Source: GAS188 sp963794475 (GTDB lineage Bacteria > Pseudomonadota > Alphaproteobacteria > Rhizobiales > Beijerinckiaceae). Taken from it: 64,000 nucleotides of DNA. Position 1 is the first letter of the stretch, and each line of letters starts with the position of its first letter. The notes below the pieces were generated by a model that saw nothing but the letters and a program-made list of their open reading frames with translations, made no database searches and was not told where the DNA came from. Made by a program: the position numbers and the translations under genes. This document shows positions 37,101 to 46,245 of the stretch, one piece after another. The stretch covers positions 124,001 to 188,000 of the forward strand of contig CAWCDW010000010.1 in NCBI GenBank assembly GCA_963794475.1. Direction: 5' to 3'.

Positions 37101-38759
37101 TTAGCCGCTGGCCTGTGCGGCGGCTCGTCCGGCGACCCGGCCCGAGAACAGGCACCCGCCGAGGAAGGTGCCCTCGAGCGAGCGATATCCATGCATCCCG
37201 CCGCCGCCAAAGCCGGCGGCCTCTCCGGCCGCAAAAAGGCCAGGCAGTGGCGCGCCGCCTGCCGCGAGCGCGCGCCCTTCGAGATCGGTCTCGAGGCCGC
37301 CCAAGGTCTTGCGGGTGAGGATGTAGAGGCGCACCGCGATCAACGGCCCGTGCCGCGGGTCGAGCAACTTGTGCGGCTTCGCCGTGCGGATGAGCTTGTC
37401 GCCGAGGTAGCGGCGCGCGTTACGGATGGCGGCGATCTGGCCGTCCTTGCAGAACGGGTTGTCGATCTCGCGGTCGCGCGCGGCGATCTCGCGCTCGAGC
37501 GCTTCACATGAGATCAGCTCCTCGCCCGAGAGCGCATTCATCGCGGCGACGAGCGCGGCAAGGCCGTTTTTCACCACGAAATCCTCGCCGTGTTTCTTGA
37601 AATCTTCGACAGGCCCTGTGGCCTTCCTGCCGATGGCGCGGCGCGCCATGAGGCGCCAGCTCTTGCCCGTGAGATCGGGGTTTTGCTCGGATCCCGACAA
37701 GGCGAATTCCTTGCGGATGATGCTCTGGTTGAGCACGAGCCAGGAATGATCATGGCCCGTCCGCCTTAGATATTCGAGCGTGCCGAGCGTGTCGAAGCCC
37801 GGATAGAGCGGGCCAGGGAGGCGTTGCCCGCGTGCGTCGAACCACATCGAGGAGGGCCCCGGCAGAATGCGAATGCCGTGCGATGGCCAGATCGGACGCC
37901 AGTTTCTCACGCCCTCGACGTAATGCCACATGCGGTCGCGGTTGATCATTCGGGCGCCGGCGTCTTCCGCGATCGCGAGCATGCGCCCATCGACATGGGC
38001 CGGCACGCCGACGACCAGGCGGCCAGGGGGCGTGCCGAGGCGCTTCGGCCAGTTCGCGCGCACGAGATCGGCATTGCCGCCGATGCCGCCCGAGGCGACG
38101 ATCACCGCCTGTGCGTTGAGCTCGAATTCGCCCAAGGCCCCGCGCGAGCTCGGCTCGCCGCGCGGGGCGTCGCTCGGTTCGAGGATCGCGCCGCGCACCC
38201 CGTCAATGACGCCATGGGTCGAGGTCAAGCCATCGACACGGTGGCGAAATCTGAAGGCGACGCGCCCTTGCGAGACGGCCACTTGCACACGGCGCGCGAA
38301 GGCCCCGACGAGGGCGGGGCCGGTGCCCCAGACGATGTGAAAGCGCGGCACGGAATTGCCGGGACCGAGCGCCCGGCCCGCGCCTCGCTCGGCCCAGCCA
38401 ACGATCGGGAAGAAGCGAACCCCTTGGGCCGCGAGCCAGGAGCGCTTCTCTCCCACGGCGAAAGCCACATAGCGCTCCGCCCAGCGTCTCGGCCAATGAT
38501 CTTCGTCACGATCGAAACCCGCCGTTCCCATCCAATCCTGGAGGGCGAGCGCGTGGGAATCGCGTACGCGCAAGCGCCGCTGCTCGGGGGAATCGACGAG
38601 GAACAAGCCACCGAGGGACCAGAATGCCTGTCCGCCGAGGCTTTGTTCTCCCTCCTGCTCGACGATGATGACGCGCTTGCCGGCTTCCGCGACCTCCGCC
38701 GCGGCGACGAGTCCGGCAAGCCCGGCGCCGACCACGATCACGTCGGCATCGAGCCCCAT
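37101..38759 (-). CDS. FAD-binding dehydrogenase (fumarate reductase/KsdD type)
   Basis: This 552-residue flavoprotein has a dinucleotide-binding N-terminus (ADVIVVGAGLAGLVAAAEVA, EQEGEQSLGGQAFWSLGG) and a fumarate reductase/succinate dehydrogenase-type flavoprotein fold closing with LPGLFAAGEAAGFGGGGMHGYRSLEGTF, cited in two parts at about residues 505-535. Relatives annotated as FAD-binding dehydrogenases resemble 3-ketosteroid dehydrogenases, but no steroid genes are nearby and the substrate is unknown. It is transcribed towards the GST gene. Confidence 0.88.
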   Translation of the reverse strand: MGLDADVIVVGAGLAGLVAAAEVAEAGKRVIIVEQEGEQSLGGQAFWSLGGLFLVDSPEQRRLRVRDSHALALQDWMGTAGFDRDEDHWPRRWAERYVAFAVGEKRSWLAAQGVRFFPIVGWAERGAGRALGPGNSVPRFHIVWGTGPALVGAFARRVQVAVSQGRVAFRFRHRVDGLTSTHGVIDGVRGAILEPSDAPRGEPSSRGALGEFELNAQAVIVASGGIGGNADLVRANWPKRLGTPPGRLVVGVPAHVDGRMLAIAEDAGARMINRDRMWHYVEGVRNWRPIWPSHGIRILPGPSSMWFDARGQRLPGPLYPGFDTLGTLEYLRRTGHDHSWLVLNQSIIRKEFALSGSEQNPDLTGKSWRLMARRAIGRKATGPVEDFKKHGEDFVVKNGLAALVAAMNALSGEELISCEALEREIAARDREIDNPFCKDGQIAAIRNARRYLGDKLIRTAKPHKLLDPRHGPLIAVRLYILTRKTLGGLETDLEGRALAAGGAPLPGLFAAGEAAGFGGGGMHGYRSLEGTFLGGCLFSGRVAGRAAAQASG

Positions 38760-38885
38760 GCACCCTCATCCTTTCAGCCGTCGAGCGGACCGTTGGGCCG
38801 GCTTCGTTTTCCTAAAGATCAAAGCGGCCTTCGCGTGTTCGCTTCGATTGCGCCGACCTGGGCAAATGACGCGTCCGCGCCGGAC

Positions 38886-39345
38886 ACCCCCTCCCCCCAC
38901 GAAGTGGTGGGGAGGGTACGGGTGGGGGGCAAAGCCGCTTCCACAACGATGATCATTGGCCTCGTCCTGAACCGACGCCGGCGCCAGTGAGCTCGCCTGC
39001 GCGCGTATCTCGACCGCCCCCCACCCGTACCCTCCCCGCCGCTCCTTCGTCGCGGGGGGAGGGGGCGTGAGCGTTGGCCCGGTTTTCTGAGACGCTGGTC
39101 GCGTGCGCTCCCACGCTCCCCCCACGAAGTGGTGGGGAGGTACGGGTGGGGGGCAAAGCCGCTTCGACAACGATGATCATTGGCCTCGTCCCAAACCGAC
39201 GCCGGCGCCAGTGACCTCGCCTGCGCGCGTATCTCGACCGCCCCCACCTGTACCCCCCGTGCCCTCCCCGCCGCTCCTTCGTCGCGGGGGGAGGGGGGAC
39301 GTGAGCGTTGGCTCGTTTTTTCTGAGACGCCGTTCGCGTGCTCGC
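38886..39345. repeat. Tandem 225-bp repeat with paired G-rich palindromic arms
   Basis: Two copies of a ~225-bp unit lie in tandem (the GAAGTGGTGG core is at 38901 and at 39126). Each contains a left arm (CCCCTCCCCCC..., GGGGAGGG, TACGGGTGGGGGGC), a ~100-base spacer (for example CAACGATGATCATTGGCCTC) and the inverted arm (GCCCCCCACCCGTACCCTCC, then GTCGCGGGGGGAGG). The arms can pair into a long hairpin in either strand. The same arm family recurs at 60.85-62.0 kb. It fills the 660-base gap between the FAD dehydrogenase and the next gene; nothing coding is seen in it. Confidence 0.9.
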
Positions 39346-39418
39346 TTCGCTTGTGCCTACCCGGTAGGTGACGCGCCTACTGGACAGCCTCGCCTCGCTC
39401 CGCAAAGAACAGATAGGC

Positions 39419-39805
39419 TCAGTTTGCCGCCTTGAAGACGTTGATCGAGCAGCCGTAGATCGAGACCTCGTCGGCAATGGCAATCTTGTGCCAGCAGCGG
39501 CCGGTTTCAGGTATTTCCCTGAAAATATAAGTTCCCGTCTCTTGCCGATCCACGATCTCCTTCGCGTTCGCCGAAACGAGATATTCGAAATAGCTTTGAG
39601 CCACCGAGCCCCCGCATGTGTAGATCGTGCGGTCGGCCGTGCGGATCTCGTTGCTCGCCGAGGTCTCCCGCATGCAAGCATTGGAGAAGCTTTGCGCCTC
39701 GGGCGACATCTTGGCCTCGAGCCGCATCGCGGGCGTCATCAGGATTAAGCTCAGGCTAGCCAACATCAAGGTGTGGCGGGCGAGGCCGTGGCTCAAGGGT
39801 GGCAT
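39419..39805 (-). CDS. Secreted hypothetical protein
   Basis: The 128-residue product begins with a likely Sec signal peptide (LMLASLSLILMTPAM, then LEA) and a mature part with four cysteines (near CMRET, YTCGGS, GRCWHK and YGCSIN), compatible with two disulfides in the periplasm. I do not recognise the family. The start at 39805 has GGAGAG seven bases ahead; an in-frame ATG six codons upstream is possible. It sits alone next to the palindromic repeat block. Confidence 0.65.
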   Translation of the reverse strand: MPPLSHGLARHTLMLASLSLILMTPAMRLEAKMSPEAQSFSNACMRETSASNEIRTADRTIYTCGGSVAQSYFEYLVSANAKEIVDRQETGTYIFREIPETGRCWHKIAIADEVSIYGCSINVFKAAN

Positions 39806-39996
39806 CTGGGTTCTCTCCGGCATCGATCTCTTAGGAGTGCGGGCGGAGCCGCCGGCACTCTTCACTCTGAATTTCCCGAGCCATAACATCGCGCCAGGGT
39901 TTACGAAATAGCCCCTCTTAGCTTTCACGTTTCGACCGCAATGGCGATGCGTCGGAGTTAGCGCCTAGGCTTAGAGCACCTTTCCCAGCCTCGTTT

Positions 39997-40911
39997 TCAA
40001 TGGACGCGCGGCTTTTTCAGAAAGGCGCCCCGGTCCGCCGATTTGACGCGAAGCCAGAGGCTGCGGTCGTCGCGCACGATCTCGATGGGGATTTCCGTTC
40101 CGGCGGGGCCGCAACTCCAAAGCTTGCGGTAGAAATCGGCGAGGCTTTCGACGCCCTGGTCGCGAATGCTCGAGACGATGTCGCCCTGGCGAAGGCCGGC
40201 ATCCGCCGCCGGCCCGTTCTCGGCAACATTGGCGACCACGATCTTGCCGTCGTTCTCCATTGAATAGATGCCGAGCCAAGGCCTGGCCGGCTTGTTGATG
40301 CGGCCAAAATTGAGGAGATCATCGAGGATCGGCGGCAAGAGATCGATCGGCACGACCATGTTGAGATCTTGCGAGCCGCCCTTTCCGGTGACTTGCTGCA
40401 CCAGGAGCGAGCCGACCCCGAGCAGCTTTCCGTCCGCGCCGATGAGTCCCGTGCCGCCCCACAAAGGATGCGCGGGAGCGGTGAAGATCGCCTCGTCGAG
40501 CATATATTCCCAATAGCCGGCGAATTCCTGCTTGGCGACGATATGGGCGCGCACGAAACGGGGTTGTTCGCCGCCGCCGGCCAGGATCACGGGGTCGCCG
40601 GGCTTCGCCTCGTTCGACCGGCCGAGCGCGATCGCCGGAAGATCGAGCCGGCCGAGCGCTTGCACCAGCCCGAAGCCCGTTTCCTGATCATAGGCGAGGG
40701 CGTGCGCCGGCGTGAGGCTGCCGTCAGGCCTCGCGAGCCATGTGTTTTCAGCTTCGGTGATCAGATAGCCGATCGTCAGCACGAGCCCGGTGTCTCGGAT
40801 GACGACGCCGCTTCCGGCCCGCTCCGTCCCGAGGATCGAGGCGGTGAAACCGTCCGCCGGGATCGTCGAATGGACGGTCACGACGGATTTGAGGACATGA
40901 TCGAGATCCAA
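39997..40911 (-). CDS. HtrA-like PDZ protein lacking the protease triad
   Basis: The 304-residue protein aligns by eye with S1C (HtrA/Deg) proteases and ends in a PDZ domain (LGIYSMENDGKIVVANVAEN, then AGLRQGDIVSSI). All three catalytic positions appear changed: the TNAHVV block reads TIGYLI (His to Tyr), the TD-x-AV block reads TGFGLV (Asp to Gly), and GNSGGPL reads LWGGTGL (Ser lost). No signal peptide is seen, so it may be cytoplasmic. It is probably a pseudoprotease acting by PDZ-mediated binding. The start is TTG 40911, six bases after AAGGAG. Confidence 0.8.
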   Translation of the reverse strand: MDLDHVLKSVVTVHSTIPADGFTASILGTERAGSGVVIRDTGLVLTIGYLITEAENTWLARPDGSLTPAHALAYDQETGFGLVQALGRLDLPAIALGRSNEAKPGDPVILAGGGEQPRFVRAHIVAKQEFAGYWEYMLDEAIFTAPAHPLWGGTGLIGADGKLLGVGSLLVQQVTGKGGSQDLNMVVPIDLLPPILDDLLNFGRINKPARPWLGIYSMENDGKIVVANVAENGPAADAGLRQGDIVSSIRDQGVESLADFYRKLWSCGPAGTEIPIEIVRDDRSLWLRVKSADRGAFLKKPRVH

Positions 40912-41442
40912 GCCTCGCTCCTTTACAATCAAACGAGACGCCTCTCGGCCGATCGCGACGAGAAACGCATTCGCATCCTGAAGGTTCGAGCCGACGCCGC
41001 CAGTATGCCCCCCGCATGGTGTTGTTTTCGGGGCCGGCGGGCAAGTCCCTTTTGCCCGTCCATCACCGCTGAGGAACGCCGGCCTCCGGTTGCGAATTGC
41101 CGCCTTCGAAGGCCTACGATGAGGGGATAAAATAGACGATCACGCAATCTGAAGTACAAGTTCGAATTATCATTTATTGAGAAAGTAAATCCGAATTTAA
41201 AAGGCCGATCGAGGCGCCTGCGCTTGTCGCCTTCCCGAGGGCGAGTCAGGCCCCCAGAGGATGCACCCTCCGCAAGTTCGTGGAGCGCGGCCCGCGATCG
41301 GAAGCGAGGTTGGGCGGCAGGGGCCGTGCAAGGAGCCGGTAAGGACTTGCGAGGCTCGCCTCGCGTGTCCCTTTTGATTTGCCCGTTTCCTCTGGCGTCT
41401 TTGACGCGTAAGCTTGCGCTAGAAAGCCTGGAACGCAAGCCG
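40912..41442. other. Gene-free gap with an AT-rich island
   Basis: No convincing gene is seen in this 530-base divergent gap between the HtrA-like gene and folP. Bases 41115-41205 are strikingly AT-rich against the GC-rich background and include ATTATCATTTATTG. They may hold promoters for either side, for example a minus-strand TTGTAC with TATTTT 19 bases later. Open frames crossing the gap lack coding character. Confidence 0.6.
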
Positions 41443-42273
41443 ATGCCGATCTTTCAATTGCCTTTGCCCGACGGGCGGATCCTCTCGTCGCAAACCCGCC
41501 CGCTCATCATGGGCATCCTCAATGTGACGCCGGATTCATTCTCGGACGGCGGCTTGTTCGCGGCCCATGATGCCGCCATCGCCCAAGCCGAGCGAATGGC
41601 GCAGGAAGGGGCGGACATCATCGACATCGGCGGCGAATCCACCCGCCCGGGCCATCAGCCGGTCGCGGAGGAGGAGGAGCGGCGGCGCATTCTCCCCGTG
41701 ATCGAGGTGTTGGCGAAAAGGCTGAAGCAACCCTTGTCGATCGACACGATGAAAGCCTCGGTCGCGCGCGCCGCGCTCGACGCGGGTGCCGTGATTCTCA
41801 ACGACGTATGGGGCTTGCGCCACGATCCCGACATGCCGAACGTCGCGCGGCGGGCGGCGGCCCTCGTCGTCATGCATAACCGTCGCGAGGTCGACGCGAG
41901 CGTCGATATGATGGCCGAGGTGAAGAGCTTTCTCGCGGGCTCGCTCGCGCTCGGCGAAGCCGCCGGCCTGCCGAAGGAGCGCATCCTCGTCGATCCGGGG
42001 ATCGGCTTCGGCAAGACGCGCGCGCAGAACCTCACTTTGCTGGGAAGGCTGGGCGAGCTCTCCACGCTCGGCGCGCCGATCCTCGTCGGCCTTTCGCGCA
42101 AATCCCTCATCGGCCATGTGATCGGCGAGGTGGCGCCGCGCGAGCGCCTCTTCGGCACGATCGCGGCGAATGTGCTCGCCTCGCAGGCGGGCGCGAGCGT
42201 CGTGCGCGTGCATGACGTCAAGGCGCATGTCCAAGCGCTGGCGGTCGCGAGCGCCATCGCGGCGGCCGCATGA
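41443..42273 (+). CDS. folP: Dihydropteroate synthase FolP
   Basis: This 276-residue TIM-barrel enzyme joins p-aminobenzoate to hydroxymethyldihydropterin pyrophosphate in folate synthesis; it is the sulfonamide target. Signatures are LIMGILNVTPDSFSDGG, DIIDIGGESTRPGHQPV, SIDTMKASVARAALDAGA and GLSRKSLIG near the C-terminus. The start MPIFQLPLP at 41443 is chosen because upstream in-frame sequence lacks family similarity. It overlaps folK by 4 bases. folB, usually between them in related genomes, is missing. Confidence 0.95.
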   Translation: MPIFQLPLPDGRILSSQTRPLIMGILNVTPDSFSDGGLFAAHDAAIAQAERMAQEGADIIDIGGESTRPGHQPVAEEEERRRILPVIEVLAKRLKQPLSIDTMKASVARAALDAGAVILNDVWGLRHDPDMPNVARRAAALVVMHNRREVDASVDMMAEVKSFLAGSLALGEAAGLPKERILVDPGIGFGKTRAQNLTLLGRLGELSTLGAPILVGLSRKSLIGHVIGEVAPRERLFGTIAANVLASQAGASVVRVHDVKAHVQALAVASAIAAAA

Positions 42274-42803
42274 GGGCCAGCGAAACGCCAAAACTCGCGC
42301 ATGGGCCCAAGCGGACACCCCCGAAGGTCGAGGCTGCGCTCGGGCTGGGCGGCAATGTCGGCGATGTGCGCGCGGCGTTCGCGCGCGCGCTTGCGGCGCT
42401 CGCCGGCACGCCCGGCGTCGAAGTCATGCGCAAATCCTCGCTCTATCGCACCGCGCCTTGGGGTCCGGTCGCTCAGCCGCCCTTTTTGAACATGGCGGTG
42501 CTCGTGCGCACCACGCTCTCCCCGCGTCAGCTTCTCGACGTATGCCTTTCAATCGAGCGGCAGGAGGGGCGAGTGCGAGCCGAGCGTTTCGGCCCGCGCA
42601 CGCTCGACGTCGATATTCTCGCCTTCGGGAAGGTCGTGCTTGCGGACGAGCGCCTGACGCTTCCTCATCCGCGCTTGCTGGAGCGCGCCTTCGCACTCGT
42701 GCCGCTCGCCGAGATCGCGCCCGCGCTGACGATCGGCGGCGTCGCCATCGGGCCGGCCGCGGAACGTCTCGACCGAACGGGCATCGAGAGGCTCGAAGGG
42801 TAA
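42270..42803 (+). CDS. folK: Hydroxymethyldihydropterin pyrophosphokinase FolK
   Basis: This 177-residue HPPK makes the activated pterin used by FolP. It shows LGLGGNVGDVRAAFARAL, SSLYRTAPWG, FLNMAVLVRT, then ERFGPRTLDVDILAFG with the conserved metal-binding Asp-x-Asp, and LPHPRLLERAFALVPL. Translation is coupled to folP through an ATGA overlap. Its stop faces the convergent HPr gene 29 bases away. Confidence 0.95.
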   Translation: MRASETPKLAHGPKRTPPKVEAALGLGGNVGDVRAAFARALAALAGTPGVEVMRKSSLYRTAPWGPVAQPPFLNMAVLVRTTLSPRQLLDVCLSIERQEGRVRAERFGPRTLDVDILAFGKVVLADERLTLPHPRLLERAFALVPLAEIAPALTIGGVAIGPAAERLDRTGIERLEG

Positions 42804-42832
42804 GCCGGGCGTTTGTCCGGTTCCCTCGCCTT

Positions 42833-43135
42833 TCACTCGCCTTCGTCGAATTTGCTCGCGACGAGCGCCTCGAGCGCCTCGAGCACCTCGGAGGCTTGCG
42901 GCCCCTCGGCCTTTACCGTGATCGAGGTCCCTTGCGCGGCGGCGAGCGTCAACAATCCCATGATCGAGCGCCCGCCGACCGTCTCGCCGAGGCGTGTGAC
43001 GCTCACCTTGGCATCGAAGCGCTCGACGCATTTGACGAATTTGGCCGATGCCCGCGCATGAAGCCCGCGCTTGTTGACAATCTCCAACTCGCGCGTCAGG
43101 GGCGCCGCATCGGTTGCGGCCTTGAGGTTGGTCAT
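42833..43135 (-). CDS. ptsH: HPr phosphocarrier of the nitrogen-related PTS
   Basis: This 100-residue HPr has the phosphorylatable histidine in NKRGLHARAS (His26) and the regulatory serine in GGRSIMGLLTL (Ser57), the site modified by HprK encoded upstream. With the EIIA-Man protein it forms the alphaproteobacterial regulatory PTS rather than a sugar importer. It is transcribed after manX across a 175-base gap that shows no gene. Confidence 0.95.
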   Translation of the reverse strand: MTNLKAATDAAPLTRELEIVNKRGLHARASAKFVKCVERFDAKVSVTRLGETVGGRSIMGLLTLAAAQGTSITVKAEGPQASEVLEALEALVASKFDEGE

Positions 43136-43310
43136 GAAAGGGAAGGCCCTCGCGCCTCGAAGAAATTCAAAGCTTCATGGCCAAGCTGCAAGGGAAAATC
43201 AAATGGGAGTTCACGCACGGGCGCGTCGGCTTCGGCAAGCGGGTTCGGCGACCGGTCGGCAGGCTGGCGGCGAAAACCGAATCGGGCGAAAGCCTCGACG
43301 AGGCGACCCC

Positions 43311-43712
43311 TTAATGCCCGGCCAGGACCTCGCTTGCCACATTGATATATTTGCGCCCGGCATCCTTGGCGCAGAGCACCGCATCGGCCAACTGCCGCTC
43401 ACAGCGCACGCTCGCGAGCTTGATGAGCATCGGCAAGTTGATGCCGGCGATCACCTCCACCTCGCGCCCGTTCATCGCCGAGATCGCGAGATTGGACGGC
43501 GTGCCGCCGAACATGTCGGTGAGCACGGCGACCCCTTGCCCGCTATCGACCTCGGCGATCTTCTCGAGGATTTCGCGCCGGCGCATTTCCATATCGTCGT
43601 CGGGAGCGATCGCGATGGTCGCGATCTGAACCTGGGGGCCCACAACATGCTCGAGCGCCGCTCGAAACTCCACGGCGAGACGCCCATGCGTCACGAGAAG
43701 GATGCCGATCAT
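43311..43712 (-). CDS. manX: PTS EIIA component, mannose family
   Basis: This 133-residue EIIA-Man domain has the active-site histidine in IGILLVTHGRLA (His9) and family motifs TDMFGGTPSNLAI and INLPMLIKLAS. No mannose EIIB, EIIC or EIID genes are present, as usual for alphaproteobacteria, where it is thought to be regulatory. The start at 43712 follows the hprK stop by 10 bases. Confidence 0.93.
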   Translation of the reverse strand: MIGILLVTHGRLAVEFRAALEHVVGPQVQIATIAIAPDDDMEMRRREILEKIAEVDSGQGVAVLTDMFGGTPSNLAISAMNGREVEVIAGINLPMLIKLASVRCERQLADAVLCAKDAGRKYINVASEVLAGH

Positions 43713-43722
43713 CACGTTTCCG

Positions 43723-44352
43723 TCAAATACCCGCCGTCCCGACCCGGAAAGTCGAGGTCGAGCGGCTCTCATTATGTTGACGCATTCTTATAAGGCTCAC
43801 GATAAGGGAGGCTTCATACAATCCAATGCGGCCGGCAACAAGCGGCAAGCACGGCAATGCGACACCATCGACCATGCCCGTCAACTCGTCGCGCTCGGGA
43901 AGGCGTTCGGTGTAATCCTTAAGATCGACCAGGAGGCGCAAGACCGCGCGAGCCTCATGCGGCTCGCTCAAGATGCCGAGCCCACGCGCCTCGAACCGTC
44001 CGGCGATCGCCGGATGGGGCGCGCCGAGCAGGCGATTCCCGTGGCGCGTCACGAGCACGCGGTCATCGGCGACCCAGGCGGCGAACTCGCCCGCGGCACG
44101 CGCCTGCGCCAACAGAACCGAGGCGAAGCTCGACTTGCCGGAACCCGAGGCGCCTCGAATCAAGATGCCGCTCTCGCGGAGGACGATGCAGCTTGCGTGC
44201 AAGCTTCGGGCGGTGGCTGCACGCGAGCCCTTGCCGCCAGGATGAAGCCGAAGCTTGGTTCGAGTTCCGTGTTCCAGGAAAGCCTCTTCCGAAAAAGCGC
44301 GCCGGGCTTTGCCGGAAGGCGTCTCGGCGGGGTCGGGCTCGTCAGCGCTCAT
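43723..44352 (-). CDS. hprK: HPr kinase/phosphorylase HprK, short alphaproteobacterial type
   Basis: The 209-residue protein contains the HprK kinase domain only: HASCIVLRESGILIRG, P-loop GASGSGKS (residues 67-74), and VADDRVLV. It lacks the N-terminal domain of Firmicute HprK, as is normal in alphaproteobacteria. It phosphorylates HPr on the serine seen in the gene two positions downstream. The start overlaps the chvG stop by 11 bases. Residues 1-45 are poorly conserved, so a later start is conceivable. Confidence 0.92.
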   Translation of the reverse strand: MSADEPDPAETPSGKARRAFSEEAFLEHGTRTKLRLHPGGKGSRAATARSLHASCIVLRESGILIRGASGSGKSSFASVLLAQARAAGEFAAWVADDRVLVTRHGNRLLGAPHPAIAGRFEARGLGILSEPHEARAVLRLLVDLKDYTERLPERDELTGMVDGVALPCLPLVAGRIGLYEASLIVSLIRMRQHNESRSTSTFRVGTAGI

Positions 44353-46141
44353 GCGTCACGGCCGCCGGCAGGCGCACGGTGAAGCGTGCGCCGGCGCTCG
44401 CGGTTGCGTCCGCTTCCACCTCGGCAGGGCGGCGGTTCTCGGCCCAGATTCTGCCGCCATGCGCCTCGACGATTTGCCGCGAGATGGAAAGGCCAAGGCC
44501 CGAATTCTGGCCGAAGCCCTGATTCGGCCGATCCGTATAGAAGCGCTCGAAAATGCGTTCGAGCGCGTGCTCGGAAATTCCTGGGCCCTCATCCTCGACG
44601 ATGACCTCGATGAAGTCGGCCCGCCGCTCGAGCGCGACGCGCACGCTCTTCTCCGGCGGCGAGAAGGAGCGGGCGTTGTCGATGAGATTGGTGATCACCT
44701 GGCCGATGCGGCTGTCATGGCCGACCGTCAAATACGCGTCCTTGCCGAGCGTGCTTGGTGCGACGACGAGCGCGACGGCCGCCTGACCCTTGTGGCGCAC
44801 ATCATTCGCCACTGAGACGATCGCCTTCAGCAAGGCCGAAAGCTCGAAGGGTTCGGCATCCTCGCGCGCGAGCTCGGCATCGAGCCGCGAAGCGTCCGAG
44901 ATGTCGCTGATGAGCCGATCGAGGCGACGCACGTCGTGCTGGATCACGCTCGTGAGACGCGCCTGCGAATCGGGGGTGCGCGCGAGCGGCAGCGTCTCGA
45001 CGGCGCTGCGCAAGGAGGTGAGCGGGTTCTTCAGCTCATGGGCGACATCCGCCGCGAAGCTTTCGATCGCGTCCATGCGCTTATAGAGCGCGCGCGTCAT
45101 GTCGCGCAGCGCGCCGGAAAGATGCCCGATCTCGTCGGAGCGATTGCTGAAATCCGGGATCTCCTGGCGCGACTTGATGCCGCGGCGCACGCGCTCCGCC
45201 GCCTCGGCGAGACGCCGAACCGGCCCGCCGATGGTGCCGGCGAGAAGAAAGGAAAGCACCGTCATCACGATCGCGGCGACGAGGAAAACCCGCAAGAGGC
45301 CGATGCGCTCGTTCCAGATCAGCGCGTCGATGTCGCCGCCCTGGGTCGACAGCAAGAGCACCCCGCGCACCGTGCGGAAGCGCTGGATTGGCACGCCGAC
45401 GGAGACGATGGTCTCGCCGGCGCGGTTGAGCCCGACCGAGCTCGAGATCGCTCCCGAAAGCGCGGTCGTCACCTCGCGACCGACCTTGCCGGGAGTTCCC
45501 GCATCGTCCTCGGTGCCGCGCACTTCCGGCTTGACGAGCCAGCCGGTGAGAGCGGTCCACAGCCGCGCCAGAAAATGCGGTTTCGCCTCGCGCGGCGGCG
45601 GCAGATCGGCGTGCAAGATGCCGCTCAACCCGACGAGCGTGCGCGTGTCGAGAAGAAGCGAGCCGTCGCGGTCATAGATCCGGGCGCGCGTGTGGAATTG
45701 CGTGACGACGCGGCGCAGCAAGGGCGCCACCTGCTCGGGATTGATGGAGAATTGCAAGGAGGCGGCGTCATCCTCCTCGCTGTCGGTGCTCTGGCCCGCA
45801 TGAAGCTGCAGGAGCTTGTCGGGATCGAGCGTGATGGCGTCGTTCTCGACCGTCGCCGAGGTCGCGATGGCCCAGGCGATGACGTCGCCTTGGGTGCTTA
45901 ATGCCTGCGCCTGCGCGTCGATGAGGCCGGCGCGCAATTGGTTGAGGTACATGAAGCCGAACAGCATCACCGCAAGCCCGGCAAGGTTCAGGAACACGAT
46001 GCGGCGAGTGAGGCTCGACGACATGCGCCGCGCCGTGCCCGTCGCGAGGCGCGAGAGGCGCGCGCGCAACCGCCAGAGCGGGCCATGCCTCGCCTGGCTC
46101 TGCCTTGCGGTCGCCTGAATGGGGTCGCTCGCTGCCGTCAT
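44342..46141 (-). CDS. chvG: Sensor histidine kinase ChvG/ExoS
   Basis: This 599-residue membrane kinase has two transmembrane helices (about residues 50-70, IVFLNLAGLAVMLFGFMYL; and about 280-305, VFLVAAIVMTVLSFLLAGTI) flanking a periplasmic sensor, a HAMP linker, the H-box AADVAHELKNPLTSLRSAVE, and ATPase boxes DNARSFSP, DEGPGIS and GLGLSISRQIV. In rhizobia ChvG responds to acidity and envelope state and phosphorylates ChvI. Gene order chvI-chvG-hprK-manX-ptsH is typical of the order. Confidence 0.95.
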   Translation of the reverse strand: MTAASDPIQATARQSQARHGPLWRLRARLSRLATGTARRMSSSLTRRIVFLNLAGLAVMLFGFMYLNQLRAGLIDAQAQALSTQGDVIAWAIATSATVENDAITLDPDKLLQLHAGQSTDSEEDDAASLQFSINPEQVAPLLRRVVTQFHTRARIYDRDGSLLLDTRTLVGLSGILHADLPPPREAKPHFLARLWTALTGWLVKPEVRGTEDDAGTPGKVGREVTTALSGAISSSVGLNRAGETIVSVGVPIQRFRTVRGVLLLSTQGGDIDALIWNERIGLLRVFLVAAIVMTVLSFLLAGTIGGPVRRLAEAAERVRRGIKSRQEIPDFSNRSDEIGHLSGALRDMTRALYKRMDAIESFAADVAHELKNPLTSLRSAVETLPLARTPDSQARLTSVIQHDVRRLDRLISDISDASRLDAELAREDAEPFELSALLKAIVSVANDVRHKGQAAVALVVAPSTLGKDAYLTVGHDSRIGQVITNLIDNARSFSPPEKSVRVALERRADFIEVIVEDEGPGISEHALERIFERFYTDRPNQGFGQNSGLGLSISRQIVEAHGGRIWAENRRPAEVEADATASAGARFTVRLPAAVTHER

Positions 46142-46245
46142 CGCGGTCTAGGGTGCGTCCGCGGAAGCCGTCGCCTGGTCAGCCGGGCTTGCGATCGAGC
46201 CTCGCCGAGCCGGATTCGCTGGGTTCTGGCAAATTCCGCCGTCGC

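Noticed and set aside
40929..41438. Minus-strand open frame of 169 codons between the HtrA-like gene and folP
   Set aside because: It spans an AT-rich promoter-like island, has no family features and its composition is unlike neighbouring genes.
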